A stretch of 49,038 nt of DNA from Chitinophagaceae bacterium UBA4407. Lineage in GTDB: Bacteria; Bacteroidota; Bacteroidia; Chitinophagales; Chitinophagaceae. Below are positions 26,526 through 35,700 of the stretch, piece after piece (positions within the stretch are counted from its first letter, which is position 1; every line of letters begins with the position of its first letter). The position numbers and the translations under genes are program-made. The notes beneath the pieces are model-generated. The model had not been told where the DNA came from. It saw only the letters and a program-made list of their open reading frames with translations, and did not search any database. The stretch is taken from NCBI GenBank assembly GCA_002390845.1, contig DGQT01000014.1:1-49038 (forward strand), in the 5' to 3' direction.

Positions 26526-26881
26526 GGCAATAGCTTTAAATTGTTATAAAGAATTACAAGCAACAGCATTTCACTGATGCTATACTTTTCACACGGCGAT
26601 GATTAAAAGCAATTTAAAGGATGGTGTTGTAAGTGGGGGGTCGGTTAGTCAAATACCCGAAGACTTTTTTCTGCCTTCGGTTTCATTGAATAAAATTAAG
26701 AGAAATATATTAAGATAATTTACAGCCTTTAATCTTTGCCCTTGTCTAAGGTCGCTTCATCAAATCTTTTGCCATCATTTTATTTTGCAACGCAACTTGG
26801 AATTTAATTCGCTTTCTGTAATACTTCAAGATTTATATATAAATTTAGGAATTGTATCTAAGAATAAGATAAATAATTGAC
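26526..26881. other. Gene-free spacer between divergent genes
   Basis: About 356 bases between the Crp/Fnr gene and the secreted-protein operon; both promoters must lie here. A G-run (AAGTGGGGGGTCGG) near 26631-26645 stands out, but I see no hairpin, repeat core or open frame that I can support. Confidence 0.5.
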
Positions 26882-27316
26882 ATGAAAAGACTTTCGATTT
26901 TTGTGTTTATATACACGATAAGTTTAACAGGTTATGCTCAAAATGAAATAGGGGAAATGAAAGCTAGACTTACAGGAAATGACAAAACACGGTGGATTTT
27001 TGAAAAATTGCAAAAAACCATGGGTGACAGAAAAAGCACTTCGTCCAATGAATGCATTTATTCAAGAATTATCTTTTCTATAAAAGATTCATCTTTTTTT
27101 GCGGATAAATGCGGAACAACAACAGTGGATAAAGGGAAATGGAACATACTAAAAAAGGACATGGAAGAGTATACTATTAAGCTTGATAAGATTTATGATA
27201 TAGATTTTCTTCCCAATCGAACAATTCAAAATAAAGAAAGAAGAGTATTGCGTTTACGAATTCCTGGAAAAGATATGGAAACTCCATCCTTAGAATACAT
27301 TTATTATGCAGAATGA
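26882..27316 (+). CDS. Small secreted protein, unknown
   Basis: A 144-residue protein with a signal peptide (MKRLSIFVFIYTISLTGYAQ). The mature part has a two-Cys core (NECIYSR ... ADKCGTTTVDKGKW) and alternates short strands, like small lipocalin-type Bacteroidota exported proteins; this likeness is weak. It overlaps the next start codon by 11 bases, making it first in a three-gene operon that ends in a caspase-like protease. Confidence 0.68.
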   Translation: MKRLSIFVFIYTISLTGYAQNEIGEMKARLTGNDKTRWIFEKLQKTMGDRKSTSSNECIYSRIIFSIKDSSFFADKCGTTTVDKGKWNILKKDMEEYTIKLDKIYDIDFLPNRTIQNKERRVLRLRIPGKDMETPSLEYIYYAE

Positions 27317-27836
27317 AAGTATGCCCAGCATCGAAAATAATGTTGAACCTCTTAAATTGGATTTGTCCGTAAAGATTATTGATGACAGACCCAAGGAGCC
27401 CAAAAATAGTAAGCCATCAACAGAAACTATTATTAAGATTATTACGACCTTGATAGCTGTATGTGGTTTCATATTTGGCATTTATACTTTTCAGGTGCAA
27501 CAAAGAACTACACAAACCCAGGATTTTAAAATGAGGTTGTGGGAAAAAAAACTTGAAGTGTATGATCAATTAGCGGGTGTAACCGGTGATATTATAATAT
27601 TCAGAAACGATAGCCTTGCCTTAGATAGCCTCGTTGAAAAGTTTGATAAAATTTATTATTCAAGTCTTATACTTGTTCAGAACGATAGTGTTGAAGCAAA
27701 AGTAAGAATGTATAAAGATGCTTTAGCTGACTATCGGCAAAATATAAAGAGTATTCTTTACCTCAAAACAAAACAGGTTATCCTGATGAAAAAAATTGGC
27801 GAGGCCTTAAAGGAGACACAGGATTTTGGTGAATAA
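27306..27836 (+). CDS. Single-pass membrane protein with coiled coil
   Basis: A 176-residue protein. Residues 1-40 are a charged Pro-rich segment, residues 41-62 one membrane helix (TIIKIITTLIAVCGFIFGIY), and the rest is helical and likely coiled-coil (WEKKLEVYDQLAGVTGDIIIF ... KTKQVILMKKIGEALKE). No family recognised. It overlaps the gene before it and stops 2 bases before the caspase-like gene, so all three should be translated from one message. Confidence 0.72.
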   Translation: MQNESMPSIENNVEPLKLDLSVKIIDDRPKEPKNSKPSTETIIKIITTLIAVCGFIFGIYTFQVQQRTTQTQDFKMRLWEKKLEVYDQLAGVTGDIIIFRNDSLALDSLVEKFDKIYYSSLILVQNDSVEAKVRMYKDALADYRQNIKSILYLKTKQVILMKKIGEALKETQDFGE

Positions 27837-27838
27837 TT

Positions 27839-28741
27839 ATGACGAGTATAAAACAAATACTGCTATTGCTATCGTTGCTCCTTATTGCTCAATTTGCAAA
27901 GAGCCAGCTTGAAAACAAATCTATGTTCTATCTGATCGTTGCAAACGAACATTATTCAATTGACTTTGAAAAATTCCAGGAAGGTTTTACTGGCTTAACA
28001 AACCTTGAAGAAGCAGCCAGCAGTGCAGTGTATATGGAAAATATTTTCAGGCAATGGGGTGCAAAGAAAGGTGTTGTATTAAAATCATCGGAACAAAGGA
28101 AAATCAGCACAAAAGATATATTTGATTCTTTGAATCAACTTTTGAAAGCCATTAAAATTTCAAAGGTCGCAAATCCATGCGTTCTTTTTTATTATGCCGG
28201 ACATGGTTTTTCAAGTAAAAAGTTAGAAGCATTGTATCTTCCAAATGGTGATTTTACACGAAATAAAGATTCCCTTTCAATGGAAGATTGGGAAAATTAT
28301 TCTACGGTAGCACTTGATCTTCATGAAAAATTACAGGCTGCCAAATTGCCCCACTTCATGTTTTTCGATTGTTGCTATAGTGGAACGCAGGAAAAGCCTG
28401 AACGACTTACAAAGGATGAAGTTCAAAACTTTGGCCTTGAAGTAATGGATCGATTAATGGGAGACAGTTACAATTTGCTTACCGCAATGTTCAGAATGGT
28501 TGGACCAGACCCGGTAATTTTCTCAACAACAGCAGGTGGTTCAGTTCCCACACTTCCTTTAAATGATTCTTTAAAGAGCGATTACGTAGCGCCATTGTGC
28601 AGGCGGATATTACTGATAAATAAATCAACAAATTTGTCGCCTTTAAGCAGTACAAAGGAATGGATGAATATAATGCTCAATAAAAGTTTTGACTTGCCTA
28701 CTGCCACCGCCGTAAGCTATTGGGTGCCCGAAGAAAAATAA
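27839..28741 (+). CDS. Secreted caspase-like (C14/metacaspase-type) peptidase
   Basis: A 300-residue protein with an N-terminal signal peptide (about residues 1-22, LLLLSLLLIAQFAKSQ). The C14 caspase fold is indicated by a first strand FYLIVANEHY, the catalytic His122 in FYYAGHGFSS and the catalytic Cys179 in MFFDCCYSGTQ (the second Cys of DCCxSG). Metacaspase-type enzymes cut after Arg or Lys. The signal peptide predicts a periplasmic or surface enzyme, unlike the cytosolic caspase effectors of known phage-defence systems. It is last in a three-gene operon and directly precedes hsdM. Confidence 0.8.
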   Translation: MTSIKQILLLLSLLLIAQFAKSQLENKSMFYLIVANEHYSIDFEKFQEGFTGLTNLEEAASSAVYMENIFRQWGAKKGVVLKSSEQRKISTKDIFDSLNQLLKAIKISKVANPCVLFYYAGHGFSSKKLEALYLPNGDFTRNKDSLSMEDWENYSTVALDLHEKLQAAKLPHFMFFDCCYSGTQEKPERLTKDEVQNFGLEVMDRLMGDSYNLLTAMFRMVGPDPVIFSTTAGGSVPTLPLNDSLKSDYVAPLCRRILLINKSTNLSPLSSTKEWMNIMLNKSFDLPTATAVSYWVPEEK

Positions 28742-28824
28742 AAAATAATGAAATGGCCATCGGTTTCATTATGTTTTACATTTTCCCTTATCCCCTATCT
28801 TTACCCTCAAACCATTTCCCTGCT

Positions 28825-30429
28825 ATGTCTGAAGATCAAAAGAAGCAATTAGAACAACAGCTCTGGAATATTGCCAATACCCTGCGTGGTAAAATGAATG
28901 CCGATGAGTTCCGCGATTATATACTGGGCTTTATCTTTTATAAGTATCTCTCAGAAAGAATGCACCTGTATGCCGATGATATTTTAAAAGAAGACGGCAT
29001 CAAATATCTCGACATAAAAGAAAATACCAAAGAAGGCAAGGAATACCTCGAAGCCGTTAAAGAACAATCGCTCATCAAACTCGGCTATTACCTGAAACCA
29101 TCCGAGCTGTTTTCTGAAATTGCCAAACGTGGCAATGCCGAAGTGGAAGAAAAGACCGCGAAGAAAGAGGATGGTACAACCAGCCAAAGCAATTTTATTC
29201 TCGAAGACCTTGCTGCCATTTTGAAGAATATTGAGCAGAGCACGATGGGTACGGATAGTGAAGATGATTTTGATAACCTCTTCGAAGACCTCGACCTTAC
29301 CAGCACCAAACTTGGCCGCACCGAAGCTGCAAAGAATGAAGTGATCGCAAAAGTGCTGGCACATCTTGATAAAATAGATTTTCGTCTGCAGGAAACCGGC
29401 ATTGATGTACTCGGCGATGCATACGAATACCTCATCGGAAAGTTTGCATCTGGTGCCGGTAAAAAAGCCGGTGAGTTTTATACACCGCAGGAAGTTTCTA
29501 CTGTGCTGGCAAAACTTGTTACTACGGGCAAACAAAAATTAAAGAGCGTGTACGATCCCACCTGCGGCTCGGGTTCTTTGTTGTTGCGTGTGGCAAGAGA
29601 AGTAACAGAAGTAAGCAATTTTTACGGACAGGAATTGAACCGCACTACTTACAACCTTGCACGTATGAACATGATACTGCATGGTGTGCATTACCGCCAG
29701 TTCGATATTAAACAGGAAGATACATTAGAACGTCCGCAGCACACAGATAAAGAGTTTGAGGCCATTGTTGCCAACCCGCCTTTCTCTGCGCAGTGGAGCG
29801 CCAACCCTTTGCACATGAGCGACGACAGGTTTAGCCAGTATGGTAAACTGGCACCGCGCAGCGTGGCAGATTTTGCTTTTATACAGCACATGGTGCACCA
29901 TCTTGCCGAGAACGGAGTTATGGCCGTAGTGGCGCCGCATGGTGTGTTGTTCCGTGGTGGTGCCGAAGCGCATATCCGCCGTTACCTTATCGAAAACAAA
30001 AATTATCTCGATGCGGTAATTGGTTTGCCTGCAAATATTTTTTACGGCACCGGCATACCCACAAGCATTCTCGTGTTTAAAAAATGCAGGGAAAACCCCA
30101 ACGATATTTTGTTTATAGATGCCAGCAAAGGTTTTGAAAAATCGGGCAACCAAAACTATCTGCGCCACAACCATATTGATGCGATCATTACTACATACCG
30201 CGAAAGAAAAGCTATACCAAAATACAGCTGCGTGGCTGCATTGGCGCAGGTACAGGAAAACGATTATAACCTTAACATACCACGCTATGTAGATACGTTT
30301 ATAAAAGAAGAAACGGTAAACCTGCAGCAGGTGGCCGATGCATTAAAAGCACTGGAAACAGAGATACAAACAACCGATATGCAGATAGCTGATTTTTGTA
30401 AGCAATTGAATATTGCAACACCGTTTTAG
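28825..30429 (+). CDS. hsdM: Type I restriction-modification methyltransferase subunit HsdM
   Basis: A 534-residue adenine methyltransferase subunit. I chose the ATG at 28825 (MSEDQKKQLEQQLWNIAN), which matches the family start; a longer frame from 28720 adds 35 unrelated residues overlapping the caspase stop. It has an N-terminal helical HsdM_N domain, SAM motif DPTCGSGSLLL (244-254) and the catalytic NPPF (317-320). With HsdS it methylates the host recognition sequence, and with HsdR it forms the restricting complex. The gap to hsdS contains a dispersed repeat, so the usual tight coupling is lost. Confidence 0.96.
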   Translation: MSEDQKKQLEQQLWNIANTLRGKMNADEFRDYILGFIFYKYLSERMHLYADDILKEDGIKYLDIKENTKEGKEYLEAVKEQSLIKLGYYLKPSELFSEIAKRGNAEVEEKTAKKEDGTTSQSNFILEDLAAILKNIEQSTMGTDSEDDFDNLFEDLDLTSTKLGRTEAAKNEVIAKVLAHLDKIDFRLQETGIDVLGDAYEYLIGKFASGAGKKAGEFYTPQEVSTVLAKLVTTGKQKLKSVYDPTCGSGSLLLRVAREVTEVSNFYGQELNRTTYNLARMNMILHGVHYRQFDIKQEDTLERPQHTDKEFEAIVANPPFSAQWSANPLHMSDDRFSQYGKLAPRSVADFAFIQHMVHHLAENGVMAVVAPHGVLFRGGAEAHIRRYLIENKNYLDAVIGLPANIFYGTGIPTSILVFKKCRENPNDILFIDASKGFEKSGNQNYLRHNHIDAIITTYRERKAIPKYSCVAALAQVQENDYNLNIPRYVDTFIKEETVNLQQVADALKALETEIQTTDMQIADFCKQLNIATPF

Positions 30430-30534
30430 CAATGCTGTCAGACGCTTCAAAAGCGTCAGACAGCTTGAAGCATTTTGATAGAAATTTTTATGATACCAGC
30501 ATTTGTATTTCAAAGCATCGCCTCTTGCGTCGCA

Positions 30535-30553
30535 ATCCTTTCATCGGTTGGAT
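30535..30553 (+). repeat. Dispersed intergenic repeat, copy 11 (partial)
   Basis: TTGCGTCGCAATCCTTTCA: the palindromic half is exact and the outer half has diverged. It lies in the hsdM-hsdS gap. Confidence 0.6.
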
Positions 30554-30621
30554 TATATGGCGACAGTGGTAAGACCGAAGCGGTACTATGTTTTTAAAAT
30601 GATTGCAGCGATATAAACAAC

Positions 30622-31893
30622 ATGACAACAACAAAGAAAATACCGGCATTAAGGTTTCCTGAATTTGAAGGAGAATGGGAAGAAAATTATTTGGGGCAAA
30701 TATTTACTTTCAAGAATGGTGTAAATGCAGAGAAAGCTAAGTATGGGCAAGGAATAAAATTTATAAATGTTCTTGATATTATAAATAATAATTTCATTAC
30801 TTATGACAACATCATTGGAGTGGTTGAAGTCTCAGAAAGTGAGTTCGAAAAAAATGAGGTAAAATATGGTGATATATTATTTCAAAGAAGCTCAGAAACA
30901 AGGGAAGAAGTTGGGCAGGCAAATGTTTATTTAGGAGATAAGAGCGTAACCTTTGGAGGGTTTGTAATAAGAGGCAGAGGTGTGCAGGATTATGATCCAG
31001 CATTCATGAACTATCTTTTAAAAACAACAAAAGCGAGAAAAGAAATTACTGATAAAAGTGGTGGCAGTACAAGATATAATGTCGGCCAGGAAACATTGAA
31101 AGAAGTAAAAATTTATTTATCATGTTTAGAAGAGCAGAAAAAAATTGGCAGCTTTCTCAATTCTATAGACAACAAAATACAACAGCTAACAAAAAAGAAA
31201 GCCTTATTAGAGCAATACAAAAAAGGCCTAATGCAGCAAATCTTTAATCGGCAAATACGCTTTAAAGATGATAATGGAAATGATTATCCAGATTGGGAAG
31301 AATTGTCTGTACAAAACTTGATTGATGGCAATGAAATTACAAGCCATTTAGATGGAAATCATGGAGCACTTTATCCAAAAAGTAGTGAGTTTGTTAAGGA
31401 AGGAGTACCATATGTTACAGCGAATGATTTTATTTCCGGCGAAGTTGATTTAAAAAATTGCAAGTATTTATCTATTGAACATGCAAATAAATTTAAAAAG
31501 GGAGTTGCTAAAGATGGCGATGTATTGTTTGCCCATAATGCAACCGTCGGACCGACAGCGTTGTTGAAAACAACATTTGACTTTGTTATCCTAAGTACAA
31601 CAGCGACCTATTTTCGTTGTGATAATAAAAACCTTTTTAATTCTTATTTTAAACACTATTTGCGCTCTTCCTTTTTTGAAAAACAATACGTACAAGTGAT
31701 GTCTCAATCCACGAGAAATCAAGTGCCGATAACAACTCAGCGAAAGTTTAAAATAAAGCTTCCTATTTTTTCAGAACAACAAAAAATAGCAAGCTTCCTA
31801 ACGTCAATAGATAATAAGATAAATACAGTCAACAAACAATTAGAACAAACACAAGAATATAAAAAAGGGCTATTGCAGCAAATGTTTGTATAA
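30622..31893 (+). CDS. hsdS: Type I restriction-modification specificity subunit HsdS
   Basis: A 423-residue specificity subunit with two half-sites. Each target-recognition domain is followed by a conserved helical spacer: EEQKKIGSFLNSIDNKIQQL (about 173-192) ending KKGLMQQIF, and at the C-terminus SEQQKIASFLTSIDNKINTV ending KKGLLQQMFV. The opening PALRFPEFEGEWEENYLGQIF is typical. The near-repeat of the two spacers reflects the symmetric HsdS architecture. The recognition halves cannot be deduced by eye. More AT-rich than hsdM and hsdR, as expected for a fast-exchanging subunit. Confidence 0.95.
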   Translation: MTTTKKIPALRFPEFEGEWEENYLGQIFTFKNGVNAEKAKYGQGIKFINVLDIINNNFITYDNIIGVVEVSESEFEKNEVKYGDILFQRSSETREEVGQANVYLGDKSVTFGGFVIRGRGVQDYDPAFMNYLLKTTKARKEITDKSGGSTRYNVGQETLKEVKIYLSCLEEQKKIGSFLNSIDNKIQQLTKKKALLEQYKKGLMQQIFNRQIRFKDDNGNDYPDWEELSVQNLIDGNEITSHLDGNHGALYPKSSEFVKEGVPYVTANDFISGEVDLKNCKYLSIEHANKFKKGVAKDGDVLFAHNATVGPTALLKTTFDFVILSTTATYFRCDNKNLFNSYFKHYLRSSFFEKQYVQVMSQSTRNQVPITTQRKFKIKLPIFSEQQKIASFLTSIDNKINTVNKQLEQTQEYKKGLLQQMFV

Positions 31894-31950
31894 TTATATT
31901 TAGAAATAATTCGCTTCGTTCCATTCGCTTTGCCGATCAAAGATATATCA

Positions 31951-31969
31951 GTACAAGTGAGTGACACAA
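31951..31969 (-). repeat. Dispersed intergenic repeat, copy 12 (diverged, reverse)
   Basis: GTACAAGTGAGTGACACAA, with several changes from the core, in the hsdS-hsdR gap. Weak member of the family. Confidence 0.5.
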
Positions 31970-32041
31970 GGGACGATCAACATGAAAAACAAAAGCCGGT
32001 AACCAAAAAATAAATATTCATTCTAACAAGTTCAAACCAAT

Positions 32042-34918
32042 ATGAGCGCCCAACCCGAACAGGTTTTAGAAGAAAATTTAATAAAGCAGCTTCAGCAGCT
32101 TGGCTATGCTTTGGTTACCATTACCAATGAAAGCGACCTGCTGCAAAATCTGAAAGACCAGTTGGAAAAACATAACAACACAACACTTACCGGTAAAGAA
32201 TTTGCACAGGTATTAAACAAGCTGAACAAAGGCAATGTATTTGAACGGGCCAAAATACTGCGGGATAAAATACTCTACACAAAAGACAATGGTGATGCCG
32301 GTTATCTTGAACTGATGAACCAGGAACACTGGTGCCAGAACCGTTTCCAGGTAACCAGCCAGGTACAAATGGAAGGCAGTTATAAAAACAGGTACGATGT
32401 AACGCTGCTGATAAATGGTTTGCCCATTGTGCAGATAGAACTCAAACGCCGCGGCCTGGAACTGAAAGAAGCATTTAACCAGGTGAACCGTTACCAGCGG
32501 CATTCATTTACCTCATCGCACGGTTTGTTTTCTTATATACAGATCTTTATTATCAGCAACGGGGTTAATACAAAGTATTATGCCAATAACCGTCACCAGA
32601 GTTTTAAGCAGACCTTTTTCTGGAGCGATAAGGAAAATAAAACCATCCGGCAGTTAGAGCAATTTACTGCCGCGTTTTTAGAGCCTTGCCACATGAGCAA
32701 GATGGTAGCCAAATACATTGTACTGCATGAAAGTGATAAAGTGCTGATGATATTGCGGCCTTACCAGTTCTATGCAACAGAAGCCATTATTGAACGGGTA
32801 AAGAACAGCGTAAAGAATGGTTATATATGGCATACCACAGGTAGCGGTAAAACATTGAGTTCTTTTAAAGCCAGTCAGGTACTAATGCAATTACCGCAGG
32901 TACATAAAGTAGTATTTGTGGTAGACAGGAAAGACCTTGATTATCAAACTACCAAAGAATACAACAGCTTTGCAGATGGCAGTATTGATGGTACGGATGA
33001 TACGGCTATGCTGGTTAACCAGTTCAGCGGATCGTACACAACAAAAGATGGCAAACTAAAACAGACAAAATTAATTGTTACCACTATTCAGAAACTGAAC
33101 AGTGCCATCAGCAAGAACCGGTACCTTAAAAAAATGGAACCGCTGCGTGATGAAAAACTGGTATTCATTTTTGATGAATGTCACCGCAGCCAGTTTGGTG
33201 ATACGCATGCAAGGATAAAAGCCTTTTTTAGAAATGTACAGATGTTTGGTTTTACCGGCACACCCATTTTTGCAGACAATGCGGTAAAGAATGCATTGGG
33301 CAAACGCACCACCAAAGAACTGTTTGATGAATGCCTGCACAAGTATGTAATAACCGATGCGATAAGAGATGAAAATGTGTTGAAGTTCTCTGTGGAGTAT
33401 GTGGGCCGTTACAAACAGAAAGAAGGCAGCAAAACCAATATAGATATTAAGGTAGAAGATATAGATACTGCCGAGCTGATGGAAGCACCCGCAAGGCTGG
33501 AGAAGATAGTTGACTACATAATAACCAACCACGACCGTAAAACGCACAGCAAAGCCTTTACAGGCATGTTCTGCACCAGCAGCGTAGATGCTTTGATACG
33601 CTACTATGATATTTTCAAAGCAAAGAAACTGGCAGGCGAACATAATCTGCGTATTGCCACCATCTTTTCGTATGGCGTAAATGAAGATGATAAAGATGCG
33701 AATGGCTATTTTCCGGAAAACACGATGATGGATAATGCTGATCTGCCGCCATTTGGTTCGCATACAAGAGATAAACTTGATGCCGCTATTGCAGACTATA
33801 ACAGCATGTACGGCACAAAGTACAGCACCAAAGACAGCCAGGATTTTTATAACTACTACAACGATATTTCAAAAAGGGTAAAGAATAAAGAGGTGGATGT
33901 TTTGCTGGTGGTAAATATGTTCCTCACCGGGTTTGATAGTAAAGCATTGAATACTTTATATGCAGACAAGAACCTCAAATATCATGGTTTGATACAGGCA
34001 TTTTCCCGCACCAACAGAATATTGAATGAACAGAAATCGCAGGGCAATATTGTTTGTTTCCGCAACCTGAAAGAACGCACGGATGAAGCCATTACTTTGT
34101 TCAGCAACAAAGAGGCCATTGAAGATATCATCATGGAGCCTTATGAGGATTATGTAGAAAAGTTCAATGATGCGGTTGCTGCTTTGCATGCTATAACACC
34201 AACAGTAAACAGCGTAGATGATCTGCCGAGTGAAGCAGAAGAATTTGAGTTTGTAAAAGCATTCCGCGAAATGATGCGGTTGAAAAATATACTTACTACT
34301 TTTTCCGATTTCAGTTTTGACAGCCTGGAGATAGATGAACAGGAATTCAATGATTACAGAAGCAAGTACCTTGATCTTTATGATAAAGTAAGAACCAACA
34401 CACAAAAGGAAAAAGTTTCGATACTGGATGATGTGGATTTTGAGCTGGAACTGATACACCGCGATGAAATAAATGTGGTGTACATTTTGAAACTGCTTGC
34501 TAAACTGAAAATCGGCAGCCCGGCACAGCAAGCCAAAGTGAAGAAAGAAATTGTTGACTTATTGGCTAGTGAACTACAGCTAAGAAGCAAACGTGAACTG
34601 ATAGAAAAATTCATTAATGATAACCTGCCGCATATAGAAGACGTAGATGATATACCAGACGCCTTTGAAACATTCATGAGTGAAGAGAAACAACTGGCAC
34701 TTAAAAAAATAAGCGATGAAGAAAAACTATCTCCCGATAAACTGAATGAAGTGATCGGCAATTATATTTTCACCGAACGCAAACCACTACCAGACGATAT
34801 TGTAAATATGCTGGAAATAAAACCCAAAATCCTGGAACGTAAATCTGTGGTGCAAAGGGTTACCGATAAAATACTCGGTTTTATTGAAACTTTTATTGAG
34901 GGAATGGGAGGGGAGTGA
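32042..34918 (+). CDS. hsdR: Type I restriction endonuclease subunit HsdR
   Basis: A 958-residue restriction and translocation subunit. The N-terminal nuclease core reads YDVTLLINGLPIVQIELKRRG (about 118-138), the D...E-x-K pattern of HsdR_N. The SF2 motor has Walker A HTTGSGKTL (about 264-272), DECH (377-380) and FTGTP. The C-terminal ~250 residues are helical and mediate assembly with HsdM-HsdS. It cuts unmethylated foreign DNA after ATP-driven translocation. Full length, with no breaks seen. Confidence 0.96.
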   Translation: MSAQPEQVLEENLIKQLQQLGYALVTITNESDLLQNLKDQLEKHNNTTLTGKEFAQVLNKLNKGNVFERAKILRDKILYTKDNGDAGYLELMNQEHWCQNRFQVTSQVQMEGSYKNRYDVTLLINGLPIVQIELKRRGLELKEAFNQVNRYQRHSFTSSHGLFSYIQIFIISNGVNTKYYANNRHQSFKQTFFWSDKENKTIRQLEQFTAAFLEPCHMSKMVAKYIVLHESDKVLMILRPYQFYATEAIIERVKNSVKNGYIWHTTGSGKTLSSFKASQVLMQLPQVHKVVFVVDRKDLDYQTTKEYNSFADGSIDGTDDTAMLVNQFSGSYTTKDGKLKQTKLIVTTIQKLNSAISKNRYLKKMEPLRDEKLVFIFDECHRSQFGDTHARIKAFFRNVQMFGFTGTPIFADNAVKNALGKRTTKELFDECLHKYVITDAIRDENVLKFSVEYVGRYKQKEGSKTNIDIKVEDIDTAELMEAPARLEKIVDYIITNHDRKTHSKAFTGMFCTSSVDALIRYYDIFKAKKLAGEHNLRIATIFSYGVNEDDKDANGYFPENTMMDNADLPPFGSHTRDKLDAAIADYNSMYGTKYSTKDSQDFYNYYNDISKRVKNKEVDVLLVVNMFLTGFDSKALNTLYADKNLKYHGLIQAFSRTNRILNEQKSQGNIVCFRNLKERTDEAITLFSNKEAIEDIIMEPYEDYVEKFNDAVAALHAITPTVNSVDDLPSEAEEFEFVKAFREMMRLKNILTTFSDFSFDSLEIDEQEFNDYRSKYLDLYDKVRTNTQKEKVSILDDVDFELELIHRDEINVVYILKLLAKLKIGSPAQQAKVKKEIVDLLASELQLRSKRELIEKFINDNLPHIEDVDDIPDAFETFMSEEKQLALKKISDEEKLSPDKLNEVIGNYIFTERKPLPDDIVNMLEIKPKILERKSVVQRVTDKILGFIETFIEGMGGE

Positions 34919-35000
34919 GGAGAAAATGAAATTTCTCTTATTTATGTCTTTGCCAACAAGAGTAATTGCTGAGGCAATTGCAGCACTACAGAAGTTATTT

Positions 35001-35279
35001 TTATTCCTTATTAATTAGCCAGTGCCTGCGCATCTTTTCAATAAAATCACCAGACGCAGAAAAAGGAATAGCAGCGGGAACAAGATTAAGAGCTTCGCAT
35101 ATAAGAATATATTGCTTCATGCCAGGCCAAAACATTCCATTTTCAAAACGCTTTATAGTAGCTACGCCTAAACCTGTTTTTTCGGCCAATGCATTACGAC
35201 TAATATTCAACTCTTCCCTGCGTTGCCGGAAATACCTGGCCATTATCTGTCTCACTTCCAGCAATTCCTCTTCGTTCAT
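35001..35279 (-). CDS. XRE-family helix-turn-helix regulator
   Basis: A 92-residue DNA-binding protein converging with hsdR. The helix-turn-helix reads RREELNISRNALAEKTGLGVATIKRFENGMFWPGMKQYILICEALNLVPAAIPF (about 19-72). No toxin partner is next to it. It could control the neighbouring restriction locus or be an orphan regulator. Confidence 0.82.
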   Translation of the reverse strand: MNEEELLEVRQIMARYFRQRREELNISRNALAEKTGLGVATIKRFENGMFWPGMKQYILICEALNLVPAAIPFSASGDFIEKMRRHWLINKE

Positions 35280-35389
35280 AATCTTTGCTTAAATGATTAA
35301 GCAAACTTAAATCATTTACTGATTTACGAAAGCAACTAGGAAAAGATTCTAGAGCAAACATTAGTGAGATAATTTCGTTTATATATAAC

Positions 35390-35423
35390 AACAACAGCCT
35401 GCTAAATATAGCGGGCTGTTGTT
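35390..35423. terminator. Stem-loop, likely bidirectional terminator
   Basis: AACAACAGCC (35390-35399) pairs perfectly with GGCTGTTGTT (35414-35423), with further pairing in the loop (TGCT/GCGG side). T-rich on one side. It separates the XRE gene from the lipoprotein/membrane-protein pair read toward it. Confidence 0.65.
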
Positions 35424-35492
35424 AATTAAATTGTTTGATTATTGATCATCGATTTAAATAAATGTGACTTTACCACAAGAGTTCATCCTATT

Positions 35493-35681
35493 TCAATTTT
35501 TAATACTTTTCTCTTTTTTATAAGTAGATTTTGAAAGAATAGAGAACAATGCACCAGTGGCTGCAATTCCAATCGTGATCATATTGGAAACAGGACTTAT
35601 ATATCCTGTACCGAGACAAAACATGGTTCCTGCAAAACACACCAATGATATGCAGGTATATATCTTCAGTTTTTTACTCAT
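35493..35681 (-). CDS. Small two-helix membrane protein
   Basis: A 62-residue protein from the ATG at 35681 (MSKKLKIYTCISLVCFAG); a longer frame adds 19 residues overlapping the upstream gene. Two hydrophobic segments (about 7-27 and 32-50) with a basic tail. It starts 19 bases after the lipoprotein stop. Its size and place would fit an immunity or accessory protein, but there is no family evidence. Confidence 0.6.
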   Translation of the reverse strand: MSKKLKIYTCISLVCFAGTMFCLGTGYISPVSNMITIGIAATGALFSILSKSTYKKEKSIKN

Positions 35682-35700
35682 AGAAATTATATTTATAGAA

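Noticed and set aside
28984..29535. 183-codon minus-strand open frame inside hsdM
   Set aside because: Antisense of the conserved hsdM coding sequence with no recognisable domain.
33071..33763. 230-codon minus-strand open frame inside hsdR
   Set aside because: Shadow of hsdR; rich in Phe, Ile, Tyr and Cys with no family motif.
28825..34918. HsdMSR locus as the novel system
   Set aside because: All three subunits match the well-known type I RM architecture; only the repeat-bearing gaps are unusual.
35200..35394. 64-codon minus-strand frame overlapping the XRE gene
   Set aside because: Overlaps the HTH coding start in another frame and has no family feature.
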